NCBI RefSeq assembly: GCF_000350225.1
Contig: NW_005179069.1
Span: forward strand, 248,765 to 312,764
Source: Chondrus crispus
Lineage: Eukaryota > Rhodophyta > Florideophyceae > Gigartinales > Gigartinaceae
DNA length: 64,000 nt
Direction: 5' to 3'
Shown here: in pieces, positions 32,528 to 43,534 of the stretch
How positions within the stretch are numbered: the first letter of the stretch is position 1
Layout: each line of letters begins with the position of its first letter
Program-made: the position numbers and the translations under genes
The notes under the pieces: generated by a model
Databases searched by the model: none
Told to the model about the DNA's origin: nothing
What the model saw: the letters and a program-made list of their open reading frames with translations, nothing else

Positions 32528-33604
32528 TTGGCGCGACGAGCAGGACCCGTTACGGACGATGGCAGGATTAAATCCACGAACGCTACGGGAGGAGGCGCGC
32601 GACACGAAGAACCGGAAACGGACGACGCCCACAGTGCAAATCCCGGTATGGCGGATGAGCGGACCGATACGGACGCGGGGAAGACCCGTTCGTGGGAAGA
32701 AGACGTCCACATCGGCGCAGAGGACAGTACCGTCTGGTCGCAAATTATGGACATGCTGTCCGAGTTCAAGGATATGTGGTCCAGACACTTGGGTAAGATC
32801 GATGCTACGAAGCATCGCATGGAGCTGAAACCCGGTGCCACGCCAATCTACCAAGCACCGTACCGAGCCGGACCCATCGCGCGCGAGAAGGAGAAGAAGG
32901 AAATCGACCGCATGCTGCGCGCGGGAGTCATCGAACCGACATCGGCCGAGTGGGCGAGCCCGGTGGTCTTCGTCCCTAAAAAGGACGGAAACATGCGGTT
33001 CTGCGTGGACCATCGCGAGGTAAACGCCGTTACGGTTCGCAACTCCTACCCACTACCGCGCATGGACGAATGCATCGACTCGCTCGGCGATGCCACTGTC
33101 TTTACCACGCTAGACTGTAATAGCGGGTATTGGCAGGTGGAGATCGCCGAGGAGGACCGCCATAAAACTACTTTCGCGTCGCATTCGGGCTTCTACCGCT
33201 TTCTACGCATGCCGTTCGGTCTCAAAAACGCACCCGCGACATTTCAACGAGCGGTCGACATCATCCTGTCTCGCGTGAAATGGGAGACCGCCCTTGTCTA
33301 CCTCCATGACGTCATCGTCTACTCGCGAACTGTTACGGAACATATTGCGCACGTGCGCGAGGTACTACGGCTTCTACATGCCGCGGGCGTGTCGCTAAAA
33401 TTGGCGAAGTGTGCGTTTTTCGACACCTCCGTAATCTATCTCGGGCACGTCATTCGTCCGGGACGGTTGGAGGTGGAGCGACGCAACGTCATCGCGATCG
33501 AGCGCGCGCGCCTACGAACCAAACGGAACTGCGATACTTTCTCGGGATGTGCAACGTTTACCGACGGTTTGTGCAAGGATTCGCGAAGATCGCTGCGCTG
33601 CTGA
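32528..33604 (+). pseudogene. reverse transcriptase of element B, catalytic Asp lost
   Basis: RT fingers and palm are complete (MELKPGATPIYQAPYRAGPI, AGVIEPTSAEWASPVVFVPKKDG, RFCVDHREVNAVTVRNSYPLPRMDECIDSLGDATVFTTLD, MPFGLKNAPATFQRAVDIIL). The active-site box reads VYLHDVIVYS at 33299-33310: the first Asp of YxDD is replaced by His (CAT for GAT). After RLEVERRNVIAIERA the frame shifts near 33.51 kb. The connection domain continues in another phase (TELRYFLGMCNVYRRFVQGF) until a TAG at 33697. The enzyme is inactive on two counts. Confidence 0.85.
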
Positions 33605-33639
33605 ATAAGAAGACCGGCAAGAATCAGCCCTACGAGTTC

Positions 33640-35208
33640 GAGATATTAACCGATGCGGAATACGCGGCGTTTGAGGAATTGGAGCGGCGCCTCGTGTAGC
33701 CGCCAATCCTCGCGCTGCCCCGCTACGGACGGAAATATACGCTGGACACCGACGCGTGCTGACATCAAGTGGGTTGCACCCTTCTACAGGAGCAACCCGA
33801 TGGAGGTACTCGACCGATCGGATATTGGAGCCGCGCGTTGACCGATGCCAAGCGCAATTATACGACTACCGAAAAGGAATGCTTGGCCGTAGTGTGGAAC
33901 ATCCTCACCCTACGGCCGTACCTATACGGAAGCGCATTCAACCTCCGCACGGATCACGAGGCCCTAATCTGGGTCCTCAATTTAGCGGACAGTTCCGGTC
34001 GGCTCGCTCGATGGCGCCTGCGCTTGGCCGAGTACGACTACGAGGTACAGTACCGCCCAGGCGTCAAGTACCAACTCGCGGACGGCGTATCGCGCTTACG
34101 TACCGATGGAGGAGATACCGAACCGGTCCATGATGAGGTCCCGTGCTTCGCGGTCGAGTACGATGAGGGCAGGAAGGCCCTCCTGGAAAATGTGCCCTGG
34201 GACCCGCCACAAGACCGCCCTGACGGTTGTCACGCGCTCGCGATAACTCCCGAGGAACGCAACGCTGCGTGCATCCCGGTTGAGGAATTTCTACGCGAAC
34301 AAGCTGAGGACGCATTCTATCTCCTAGCCACGGAAACCGTCGGGACGCCAAACTCGAAGTTCGACATCGACCGCTACGGGTTTCTAGTCAGGAAGTCTCG
34401 GCTGGATGGGACCCTGCAGCGCGTGGTACCGCCTCGGTTGGGCCCCCGGGTACTGTACCTGGCACACCATCAGAGGTTGGCAGGTCACCCGGGAGCGACG
34501 CGTATGTACTACACCCTTCGCAGGGAGTACTACTGGCTACACATGGCCAGCGACGCGTTTTCGACCGTACGGAATTGCACCTCGTGCGCTGCGACCTGCG
34601 GGACGCTTGTCAAGAACCAAAAGGATCTCAAGCTGTTCCCCGCGGCGGTCCCCTTGGAGTTTGTCGCGATGGACCTCCTGAGGCCCCTGCCCAAGACCAC
34701 GCACGGAAACCAACACGTGTTGGTAATTACCGACCGGTTCTCCAAGCTAACGCGCAGTATCCCGCTCCGGACCACAACCGCTTCGGTCGTCGCAAACGCG
34801 TCTCTAGACAACTGGGTCTACGTCTACGGAGCGCCGCGCTACGTTCTAACTGACAATGGTGCTCAATTTGCGGTGAAATTCTTCGACGCAGTGTGCGCCC
34901 TCCTGGGGATGCGGCATTATCTCACGACCGCCTACCACCCCCAGTCGAATGGGCAGACCGAACGGTTCAACCGGACGCTGGTGCAACATCTCCGGCACTA
35001 CGTGGAGGAGCACCAGCCCGATTGTGACGACTACGTGCAGCCGCTGACCTTCGCGTACAATACACAGGTCCACCTGTCGACGGAGACGACTCCGTTCGAC
35101 CTGGTGTTAACGCCGCCACCGTCCAGTTTAATTCTCCCGGTACGGTACCGCAGGACGCTGGGACCCATCGAGGGGACCCATCGAGGGAAACCGCAGACCA
35201 CGGTGTAG
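33640..35208 (+). pseudogene. RNase H and integrase of element B
   Basis: RNase H begins TLDTDAC then TGA near 33752 before HQVGCTLLQEQ. From 33769 the frame is open for 479 codons: TEKECLAVVW, LRTDHEALIW and QLADGVSRL of RNase H, the integrase HHCC finger (HHQRLAGHPG ... CTSCAATC) and the DDE core with Asp in EFVAMDLLRP, Asp in LTDNGAQF and Glu in GQTERFNRT. It ends within the C-terminal domain. The integrase core looks intact although the upstream enzymes are not. Confidence 0.8.
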
Positions 35209-35806
35209 TACAAGCGCGCTACGCTGCGCAAGCTTGGCGACGCTCTCGTCCGCGCTCGGACGAAATTAGCCGCATCGCAAAGCGATACAAGGACGAATTT
35301 GACAAGAAGGTCCGCTTCCGTCCGGTCGTTGTGCCGGGAGATTTTGTCTACGTCGATCGCCCGCCCCGCCCGTTGACAAGCGTCGAGCGCCGCACGCGTG
35401 CGCAAGGTACGACCGGAACGGACGAGCTCTCTGTCAAACTTCTACCAAGACAGAGGGCCCGTTCCGCGTGCGCTCCACTACGGATACCACGTTCCTCATC
35501 GAGCAGTACGGCGTGGAAAATCGCGTGAGCATCGACCGCGTTACGAAGATGCCGCGCGGACCGGGGGATACCGTCACCCCGGCCACCTCGACCGAATCGG
35601 ACGCACAAGTTGCAACGCCGCGCGTGGAATACGTCGTAGACCGCATCGTCGGACACCGTATGACCCGTGGCGGAATCTAGTACAAGGTTCGCTGGTACGG
35701 GTATTCCGCTTCGGACGATACCTATGAGCCCGCCGAGGGGCTCCCGCAACATCTCATCGACCGATATTGGCGCTCGCGCCAAGGACGGACAAGCGCCCTC
35801 GCGTAG
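35209..35806 (+). pseudogene. integrase C-terminus and chromodomain of element B
   Basis: A chromodomain is split by an in-frame TAG at 35678-35680: VEYVVDRIVGHRM before it and YKVRWYGYSASDDTYEPAEGL after it. The preceding GPF/Y-like region lies in another phase. It shows that B, like A, is a chromovirus. Confidence 0.7.
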
Positions 35807-37145
35807 CGCGCCTTCCGGCCTCGCCTGGCCGAACCGTCAGGATGACCTCGCTAGCAGGCGTCATGAACTGCCGCCCGCGCGTGCCAAAGAAAAAGGCAAG
35901 GAGCACCGTTAATCGGCTCGGTTTACTGTGGGCGAAGCCCCTGACGGGCTACGCGGAGAAGAGGAGCCCCGCCTGTGCTATACAGCCCACGCGGCTAGTC
36001 GTGGGCGACCGTGAGCCGCCAAATAACCGGTACCCGACGGATCTCGCGCATATGGACCCGCTCGGAAGATGCTATGACGACCACCACCGGCTCCCGGCAA
36101 TTTAATCGCCATTTGGGCTACGTTTTTCCCTCTCACGCCGTGGGAAAAATCGTAGCCCATTTGCGACGACGGCGTCGCACTCGGGGGAGCATTCTGCTTC
36201 CGCGAGTGTCGACTCGGAAAATTGCTTTCGGATGTATTTGGAAACCAAAACGGTTTCCTCCCGTTTCTTTCAGTTTCCAAATGACGGTTTGGGAGACAGG
36301 TGGCAGAAAAGGGCAACCGATCGGCTTCTGAGCGCGAGACGTCGGGGCTGCAAGAAGGAGGACGTTGCGCACCTGCTAGTCGCCCTCCTGCAGCCGACTT
36401 TGGCCGCAACCGACGGAAAAGAAGGGTGGATTTTCGAAAATTGGCCAGCCCTCCCGGGTAGGAGTGCGAGAAGGGGGATCATAACCCCAAAACGACCGTA
36501 CGGAACTCGTGCCGTCGTTGCACAGCCACGCTTGGGTGCGGGGAGGCGTTGAAGAACCGGACGAGCGGCAGCGGCGGCCCTCGCCTGGCCCGCCGCAGGG
36601 GCGAGGAAGATATCGCGCGCACTGTACGACGCGGCGCGCGAGCCGCCTCGGACGAATTGACCCGCTCGAACGCTGTCTCGGCCAACGCGGTGGCCGGTTG
36701 TGCCTCGCCGCGCAGGCCTCGCCGCGGCTGTACCGCAGGGGCCGATCGGTTCAACACCGGGGCCCGACCAGGGATCGACGGCGGGCCGTATGGACGAGCT
36801 GCGCTGATTTCGTCATGGCCGTCCGTTCTCGGTCCTCGGAAGCGGTACTGTACGGAAACGTCGTCGCGGGTGGAGGAGTTGGAAATTTCGGGGGAGCGTT
36901 AGGAGTGAGTTGGAAAGATCGGCGTCGGTTGCGCGTGAGACATTTGCAGACGCACTTACCGAATCAGACGAGACAGTTGGCCTATGCAACGCAAGCTCTG
37001 CGACGAGGCAAGGGAAAAGGCCGTCCGTGCGAAAGCGCTTCGGTCTTCGCACCGTACGCGCAGGGAAGGAGAGAGACCGGCGAGGAACCGCGTGGTCGAA
37101 TGGGAGGTCGCTACGGGGGCATAGCGAAAGCTAAGGAAGAGGGTC
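35807..37145 (+). other. 3' untranslated or ORF3 region of element B
   Basis: Only overlapping Arg-rich frames with no recognised domain (for example 36509-37150). The last bases, GCTAAGGAAGAGGGTC, form a purine-rich tract next to the 3' LTR. A short inverted repeat pair CGTTTTTCCCTCTCACGCCGTGGGAAAAATCG spans about 36120-36152. Confidence 0.4.
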
Positions 37146-37835
37146 TGTAGTATATCGACCGGCGAGCGCGCGGGGAGGCTATTAACCGTGCGGCCGTGCA
37201 CGGTGCACACGTGGGCGGGTGTATCCACGTGTAGGGAGCGCGCGCGTTGACCGACCGGTCGTGGCGTGGCGCACGTGTACTGCGCTAATGTACATTAGCG
37301 CACGTGTCGTCCGTGCGGTAGTCTACGCGTGTTACGTGTGCGCGTTAGCACACGTGTCGTCCGTGTAGTAGTCTGTAAGCAAGCAACACGCGTGTACAGT
37401 AGTGCACACGTGTAGTAGCAGCGTCCGTGCGGTAGTAGTAATTATGGTGCTAGCTTTTAATTGTGTACAGTACCCGGCACGCACTAGGGCGGAAGTACTG
37501 TACTACTGTACTGGGACAGGTGTCCGAGGCGTCCCTCTCAGAGGTTGAGACCTGACATCCGTCCCCACCAGTAAACCGGGGCAAGCTCGCCCCCGTCCTT
37601 TTCGCGCCTACATACGTCCGTTTCGGTTGTCTATCGCGCGCGCTGGCTTCTAACCTGTTACCGGTCGCTCTCGTTTACGCACCACGGGGCGACTGCGCGT
37701 AACCGACCAGTGAGCCACTCTCTTTTCGCGATGTCGTCCGATCGGTTCAATTAGCGCGTCGCGTCCGCGCCGCGTGCTCCCTTGCTAAAGCTTCCGCCTC
37801 TCACCCAACCCAGGGCGAAGAGGAGTTATCCCACA
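37146..37835 (+). repeat. 3' LTR of element B
   Basis: 690 bp, TGTAGTATATCGACCGG to GAGTTATCCCACA, matching 11778-12450 with scattered substitutions and small indels. This indicates an older insertion than element A. Confidence 0.9.
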
Positions 37836-37840
37836 AACAG
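37836..37840. other. target-site duplication AACAG, right
   Basis: Identical to 11773-11777, pairing the two LTRs as one insertion. Confidence 0.9.
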
Positions 37841-39362
37841 AAGGGGCTGTTCCGCTCCCAGGCGCAGACGATCGTGTTCACATTGTCTTGAGAGGCAAAT
37901 GGGAGGATGTCTCTAGTTGCATCGGTTTGCCAAAAAGATGCGCACCAGCAGAAACGGCTGAGCGCGGAACTTCTGGGCGTCTTGCCAACCTTACAGACGC
38001 GGCCATTAAATCAATGCGTAAACAGAAAATCAGTAACCTCCTCTGTGTCGCTCGCCGGCAAACATCTGGATCTTGGTTGAAGTCAAGACTAGAAGCTGAG
38101 CTAATCAATCTGAGGGATGCTGTTAGAGACAGATTGATTATCATTGAAGAAACACAAGAAACCATCTCGGGGAGGACAATTCTAAACAGCAAGCCGCTCA
38201 GATAAACCGTAGTCTGTATCTCGCATACTTGGATTCATGGGCGATGAAACCCGGGCTTCCTCCCCCCTGCATCCAAGGATGCCCATGGGCCCATGAGGCC
38301 ACTTCTGCTATGAAGGAGGGCACTATCAACGAGGTGGAAGTATTGAAAGCGTTGCCAGCATTTTTCAGGAAGAACAAGGTTTTGTTCAACCCGGCCTATG
38401 ATATGATTGAACAAGACTTATCATATGACGTTGAGCATATCAGAGCCGTGGACCTTGTCTGTAGCGGAAGAAATGGACATATTGGTGATAGCGCTGACGG
38501 ATTATGGGGGTTATGGACTCGTCTGGAAATGGAAGCTGCGCAGTTTTGGAAGTTAAAACTATGACTCCACCTACAACCATACAATCTGCAACAATCTTCG
38601 AAACGAAGGGCCAATGATTCTTATTGATGATATAGGTAGTTCCAAATCGAGCTCAAAGGGCTTCAGAAAGTTTGTGCCAACCACAGCATATTGTATGCAA
38701 TGCATACTCATGCCACTGCACTACAGTTGGAAACTGTGATCTTCGTGGTTGGTAAAGGTGGAAATGCTTCCGGTGGTTATATAATCTACACCGTTATACT
38801 CAAGTTTACAAGCGCCTTCCTTGACAAGTCTTTGTTCTGTCTCGACACAGTATGAGTTGCCGCATTTGAATGCCTCGGAATGTCAGCTCAACATATACGG
38901 AAGGAGTATGATGAGATCTTGAGAGACACGCATGCAACAGACCTCTATGATTTTTGTACGTATTACAACCTGCACCGAGCTCTACGAGCAAAAGTGAACA
39001 ATTCAGGGAGGCCGCCACCACCAGCTCGACAGATTCGTCCAACGACGCTAGTATGGTGGAATGCCACCAATGCAGGTTTTAATGAATTTTCGAGAGCAAT
39101 GACGTATCTCGCGAGGAATGACGTCTCTGAAAATCCTTTGGTCAGGATATTGCATGAATCATATGTGGCCAAGTTAACAATGCTGGAGTTGTGCATCGCC
39201 TTGGGATGGCTCAAGAAAATGGAAAGCTACATCGACGTTCTGACGATTATGCTGTACGCCAAAGAGGTTATGTTCGAATGCGGCATATGGTATCGTCCCG
39301 GGAAACATTTCGTTCCTCTGCAGGAAACCTTGGGAGAGAATATAATAATAAGTGTGGAGTGA
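37841..39362 (+). pseudogene. element C protein(s), 3' part
   Basis: The frame ADDRVHIVLRGKWEDVSSCIG to ISGRTILNSKPLR (37841-38205) is in phase with the frame ending at the B insertion site at 11.77 kb. It is followed in other phases by a Pro/Cys-bearing piece (LPPPCIQGCPWAHEATSAMKEG, 38229-38564), a piece with ILIDDIGSSKSSSKGF near 38.63 kb, and a 160-codon open frame (38880-39362; LARNDVSENPLVRIL, MLELCIALGWLKK). No family was recognised with confidence. It is most simply the C-terminal half of a large decayed DNA-transposon protein. Confidence 0.35.
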
Positions 39363-40767
39363 AGAAAGATATAATGCGCGTTGGGGAGCGTTCTGGTAGC
39401 GAACAGAGGAGACCACAAGATGGAGATGAGCTACAACCATTTTTCTCAAAAAAAGTGGCTGAGAATTACAACAGAGCAGGCGCAAAGCGAAGGAGGCTGG
39501 CAAACCGAATGGAACACAAAAAGGTTGCGGGAGGAAGACGTATTGTTCGATTTGGTCATGGACGTATTCGTTCAAATACTATGCGAGTAGAGCTCAGAAA
39601 AAAGGCGGTTGCCGCGGAACGCCGTGATGTGACATATGTAGGCAAAACATATGTGACGAATGCTGGGACGTTTGGCATTCGAAGTCTACATTGAAACGGG
39701 CAGGGACACTGCCGAATATGAGGACCGTATTTGAGAAGGCAGTGCGAAGTGCGAGCAACACGAGCTGAAGATAATTTAGCGTGATATTTCCCTGACACGG
39801 GAGATCCTTTGTACAGGAAATATAAAGCCCGAGGTTTTGTAGCGGATGGAGCAAACGTGATGCCGTTGTATTGAAACGTATGGTGTTTTGTTTCCTTGAC
39901 GTACACAGCGTTCGAAGTATTGTCACTACTAAAGAGACGTTGTAGGCTCCGAAGCGACTTGGTAAACAAATATAGGAAGTTTAGAAACAAAAACATAGAT
40001 ACAATAGTAACTTAGGAGTGATGCTTCTGGTGCGGCGCGCGGAGTGTGCTGGCACCTCCGGGACGGTCAAGGTAAAAGTAATTCAAGCTCCTCGTCGCCC
40101 TTCACTCTCGTCAAGTCGATGGGTATGGTGATGCCCCCCGCCCTCTCGCCAGGGCGGGGCATTTTTAATCGGCCTCGAGGCTTTCGCGCATTTTGCTTCG
40201 GGATCTTCCTGTCTCCTGATTCCCGTGTGTCTCGAGAACGAATTCGCCCGCCAGTATCGCCCGCTGTCACCTGTCAATATGGTACAGTACCTTGACCTCG
40301 CTAAACACCTGCACCTGCGTTGCAGGTGCAACAAGGAGGCAATAAGTGATTCTATATATACCTGAGAAAAGTCGTAGACGCAGGTGACCGATTGTAGACC
40401 CGGGAAGTGACGTTTTGTACATTTGAGACACTGCTTATGGCTCTAATTTTGTTTGCCTCATAGTTGATTGTTCCTTTATGCTATATGAATGAAATGGATC
40501 TCTATCCAATGCTGAGGTGTAGACGTTTTTAAAGACACCGAAATAGGGACAAATGGATGTTTATTATACGAAGGAGACACCCACGCCCATATTTTCAGAA
40601 ATTTTGGTCTACCAAACATTCATACGATGCGCCCTGCAACTATAAGGACACCAATGGAATCCTGATCTGCCACATAAGAACAAAAGGCATGATGGTGTCA
40701 GGAGCGTATATTGAAGCACAGAGGAGGAGTACAAATATTATGTAACCTCTTTAATGATTGGGTATGT
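39363..40767. other. no recognisable gene
   Basis: Short Lys/Arg-rich frames only. A GC-rich hairpin followed by Ts lies at about 40134-40163 (CCCCGCCCT, 6-nt loop, AGGGCGGGG, then CATTTTT), and a CACCTGCA/TGCAGGTG hairpin at about 40306-40329. Confidence 0.4.
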
Positions 40768-41911
40768 CAGTAGTCCGTTAAGTTTAAAACCCTTAAAACG
40801 ACCGCACTGTAATTATAAGGACAAACGAGTCAGTGCCACCCAAAATCATTCTTCATGTCACCTTCAATAGGATTTGCGGACCCCGTTCCACTGCAGGACA
40901 GCAATCCTCGCCAAGATTTCCTATAGGGTTTCTATAGGGTTTAGGTCGGGTGACAGAGAGGGCCACGGTAACACAGTAACATCGTTGTCCACAAACCACT
41001 TCTTTGTATAAAAGAATGATGTATAGCTGCATTGTATTGTTGTTATATCCAGTTTTCTCCATGTGTTACAGCCGAAAATGGGAGCAAATCATCCTTAAGT
41101 AAAGAACAGTACTTGGATGAATCCTGCTTACCGTACATGATAACCAATTGTTTCGACCGTAATAAGAAAAACAAGACCAAATCATTAACGAACCACCTCC
41201 TTGATGGCGTCTGCTTAAACTTTTCTTCTCTTTCCGCAAATCGTGCCAATAATAATGGCAACCATCTGGAACGTCTAAATTGAACCTCTTTTCATCGAAA
41301 AAGATTACTTTGTTCCATTTATCATCAATCCAAGTGACATGCTTCCTAACCCAATCAAGCCTTTGTTGCATATGAAATGGGGTCAACAAAGGAGCACTCA
41401 AAAACTTGGTATACTGTACACCCGTATCCTTCTTCAAAGGAGCTTGAACCAGAGACTTGTGTACAGGTAGATCAAGCGCATTACGTATCTGATTGGCCGA
41501 CGTTTTACCCTTAGATGCCTCTCTAATGACTCTTCTCTTTAAAGCCGGAGTTAGTTTTGGGGGCCTTCCCGTTCTCTTTTTGATCCATATGCCGGCGGGT
41601 TCTTTAAAAAGTTATGCACGACAGTCTTCGAGCGACTGATAGACCCAGCGATCTCCCTTATTGACAAACATTCATTGTGAAGAACCAAAATCTGCCCCTT
41701 CTCCACGTCGGTGAGTTGCTTTCCTTTGGGCATGTTGAACCGCGGTGTGTTGGACAACTGTGGTTTGGGATGGCTGTGCACGTTAGGGAAGAAGGTACTG
41801 TAGTCTTCTGGTTGCGCCAAAACTGGCTTACTGTTCTACTGTGTCCCTCGCGGCGTACTGTCCTTATAATTACAGTGCGACGGTAATTTGGTTTTTATAC
41901 AGAAGTCACTG
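40768..41911 (-). mobile_element. Tc1/mariner-type element, decayed
   Basis: Imperfect ~55-bp terminal inverted repeats begin CAGT at 40768 and end ACTG at 41911, with an identical internal CACTGTAATTATAAGGACA block in both. TA follows directly at the right end and is 3 nt removed at the left. About 1.14 kb, the usual size for the superfamily, with a single broken transposase on the minus strand. Confidence 0.7.
40853..41733 (-). pseudogene. Tc1/mariner transposase, frameshifted
   Basis: Starts MPKGKQLTDVEKGQIL with a helix-turn-helix (SIREIAGSISRSKTVVHNFL), then shifts phase. The catalytic core has WNKVIFFDEKRFNLD with the first Asp, GGGSLMIWSCFSYYG, and after further shifts a degraded PSLSPDLNPIE-type block near 40.92 kb with the second Asp. 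At least two frameshifts separate these blocks, so no functional protein is made. Motif spelling resembles Tc1/Tc3-like transposases of algae and oomycetes. Confidence 0.75.
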
Positions 41912-42173
41912 TATACGTTTTAAACCATAAAAAAGAATGCAGGTTCGTAACACGCTTGCTCTGCGCTTTCATTTGAGCTACTGTTCAGTGGGTCATTCCG
42001 AAAATCACAATTTGTGACTGATACACAAATCACATTTTGTGTGCACGTCACGCTATGGGGTCACTAAAATCATACACGCAAACTACGACGTAGCAGAAAT
42101 AAAAAACCATGCTGGATCAGAAATCCATCCTCCTCCAATCATTTCAAAGCAATACTGCATTTGATCATACACC

Positions 42174-43409
42174 ATGCTGACCCAGTGCTCAGCCACCACG
42201 CCCATCAAACCTCTCACGATAGCCATGCAGAGCCCGACCATCGCGCTCCTTTTGCTCCAGCTCCTTCAATGCCAAACCAGTGGCGAAAGAACTGCATTTC
42301 GAAGACAATTGACAGCGCAAGGGCGAAGACGAAGGGACCGTCGCATTACGAGAAGAGCCCTTCAGCACCCTTCTGTTTCTCCCTTTGCCCTTCTGTTTGG
42401 TTCCGGGTGTGATCAGTCGCTGATCACCCTCGTGGGGCTTGACCATAGAGCATTTTCACATCTTTTGGCGCGCTTCAGACAACATTACGACAGATACACT
42501 CCTTACACTGCTGACGGAGTGATTCGTTTATTGCCGTTGCGCAATGTAAGGCGCGGACGGCCGCGAACATTGACTTCACAGCAATGTCTAGGTTTAGTGC
42601 TCTGTTGGTGGCGCACAAGGGGATCAGAGATGGTTCTTTGTCTTTTGTTTGGAGTTACCGCGTCCGTTTGTTCTGTCTTTGTTAGGTTTGGTCGCAGGAT
42701 TCTAATGAAGGTTTTATCTATGGACCCACTCGCTGCGGTCAGAATGCCGAATGATGAAGAGGTGAGAGCCTACAAGGAAGCATTTGCGTCGAAATATTCT
42801 ATGCTTTCCGATGTTTACGCTGTTGCCGACGGACTAAAGCTCTATCTAGAGCAAGCAGGGGACACTGTTATTCAGAATATGTTCTACAATGGCTGGACAC
42901 ACGACCACTACGTTGGTAACGTGTTTGTTTTCGCCCCAAGTGGGGTTATAATTGCATGTACAGTAAATGCACCTGGTGCTATGCACGACTCCCAAATTGC
43001 AGATTGGGGTAACATATATTCCAAGCTGCGAACGGTTTATGATAGAACAGGTGGAATGTGTGTGGTGGACTCGGCTTTCTCAAGAGGAGAGCACCCCTTT
43101 TTGATAAAGTCGAGTCAGGACCCACTGGCAAATTCGGAAGGTCGAGAGGAGGTGATTGCTGCCCGGCAGGCGACATCGGCACGGCAGGCATCAGAGTGGG
43201 GAATGAGGGCAATAAAAGGGACTTTCCCTCGACTGAAAGACCGAATGTTCTACGAAGAAAGAGGCGAGAGGAAAATCATTTTATTGTGCAGTGTGTTGTT
43301 CTTCAACTTTCGCACAAGGCTGGTGGGTATCAACCAAATTATGTCCACTTACATGCCACATCTTGGCGCGGAAGCGAACATATTTCTCAGGTCAAGTGCG
43401 GGCCCCTGA
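42174..43409 (+). CDS. PIF/Harbinger transposase (DDE_Tnp_4), element 1
   Basis: 411 residues, uninterrupted. The N-terminal third carries basic and helical DNA-binding segments (LDHRAFSHLLARF, RRGRPRTLTSQQCLGLVLCWWRT). The nuclease core follows with Asp in VYAVADGLKLY, Asp in CVVDSAFSRGEHPFLIKS and Glu in ASEWGMRAIKG, the HARBI1-type DDE layout. A conserved NAPGAMHDSQIADW block sits between the first two acids. The encoded enzyme cuts at the element ends, usually together with the element's Myb-like partner. The first ATG in the frame is used (context CACCATGC). Confidence 0.85.
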   Translation: MLTQCSATTPIKPLTIAMQSPTIALLLLQLLQCQTSGERTAFRRQLTAQGRRRRDRRITRRALQHPSVSPFALLFGSGCDQSLITLVGLDHRAFSHLLARFRQHYDRYTPYTADGVIRLLPLRNVRRGRPRTLTSQQCLGLVLCWWRTRGSEMVLCLLFGVTASVCSVFVRFGRRILMKVLSMDPLAAVRMPNDEEVRAYKEAFASKYSMLSDVYAVADGLKLYLEQAGDTVIQNMFYNGWTHDHYVGNVFVFAPSGVIIACTVNAPGAMHDSQIADWGNIYSKLRTVYDRTGGMCVVDSAFSRGEHPFLIKSSQDPLANSEGREEVIAARQATSARQASEWGMRAIKGTFPRLKDRMFYEERGERKIILLCSVLFFNFRTRLVGINQIMSTYMPHLGAEANIFLRSSAGP

Positions 43410-43534
43410 GATCGTTCTCATTTGCATGCTCGGTGATCCACATTAAACACATCGGCATCACGGAGATTTGTTTTGCCATTTCGCGAGGCGTTTCGGAGCG
43501 GCGTTACTGCGCCAGGGTCTGCTTGTCATTGCAG

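Larger units (their letters stand above)
11778..37835 (+). mobile_element. chromovirus B (Ty3), 26 kb with nested insertions
   Basis: Complete LTR retrotransposon boundaries are seen: LTRs 11778-12450 and 37146-37835, TG...CA ends with the inverted termini TGTAGTATAAC and GTTATCCCACA, a PBS after the 5' LTR, a purine-rich tract before the 3' LTR and a 5-bp TSD. The internal region encodes gag, protease, RT, RNase H, integrase and a chromodomain on the plus strand, all with disabling mutations. Between about 12.96 and 30.6 kb it is filled with foreign elements (piggyBac-like, SINE-like, element A). The middle of its gag is not found on either side of that insert and appears deleted. Confidence 0.85.

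Noticed and set aside
40134-40163. bacterial-type terminator (GC hairpin plus T-run)
   Set aside because: The window is eukaryotic and no gene ends there; more likely a chance or repeat-derived hairpin.
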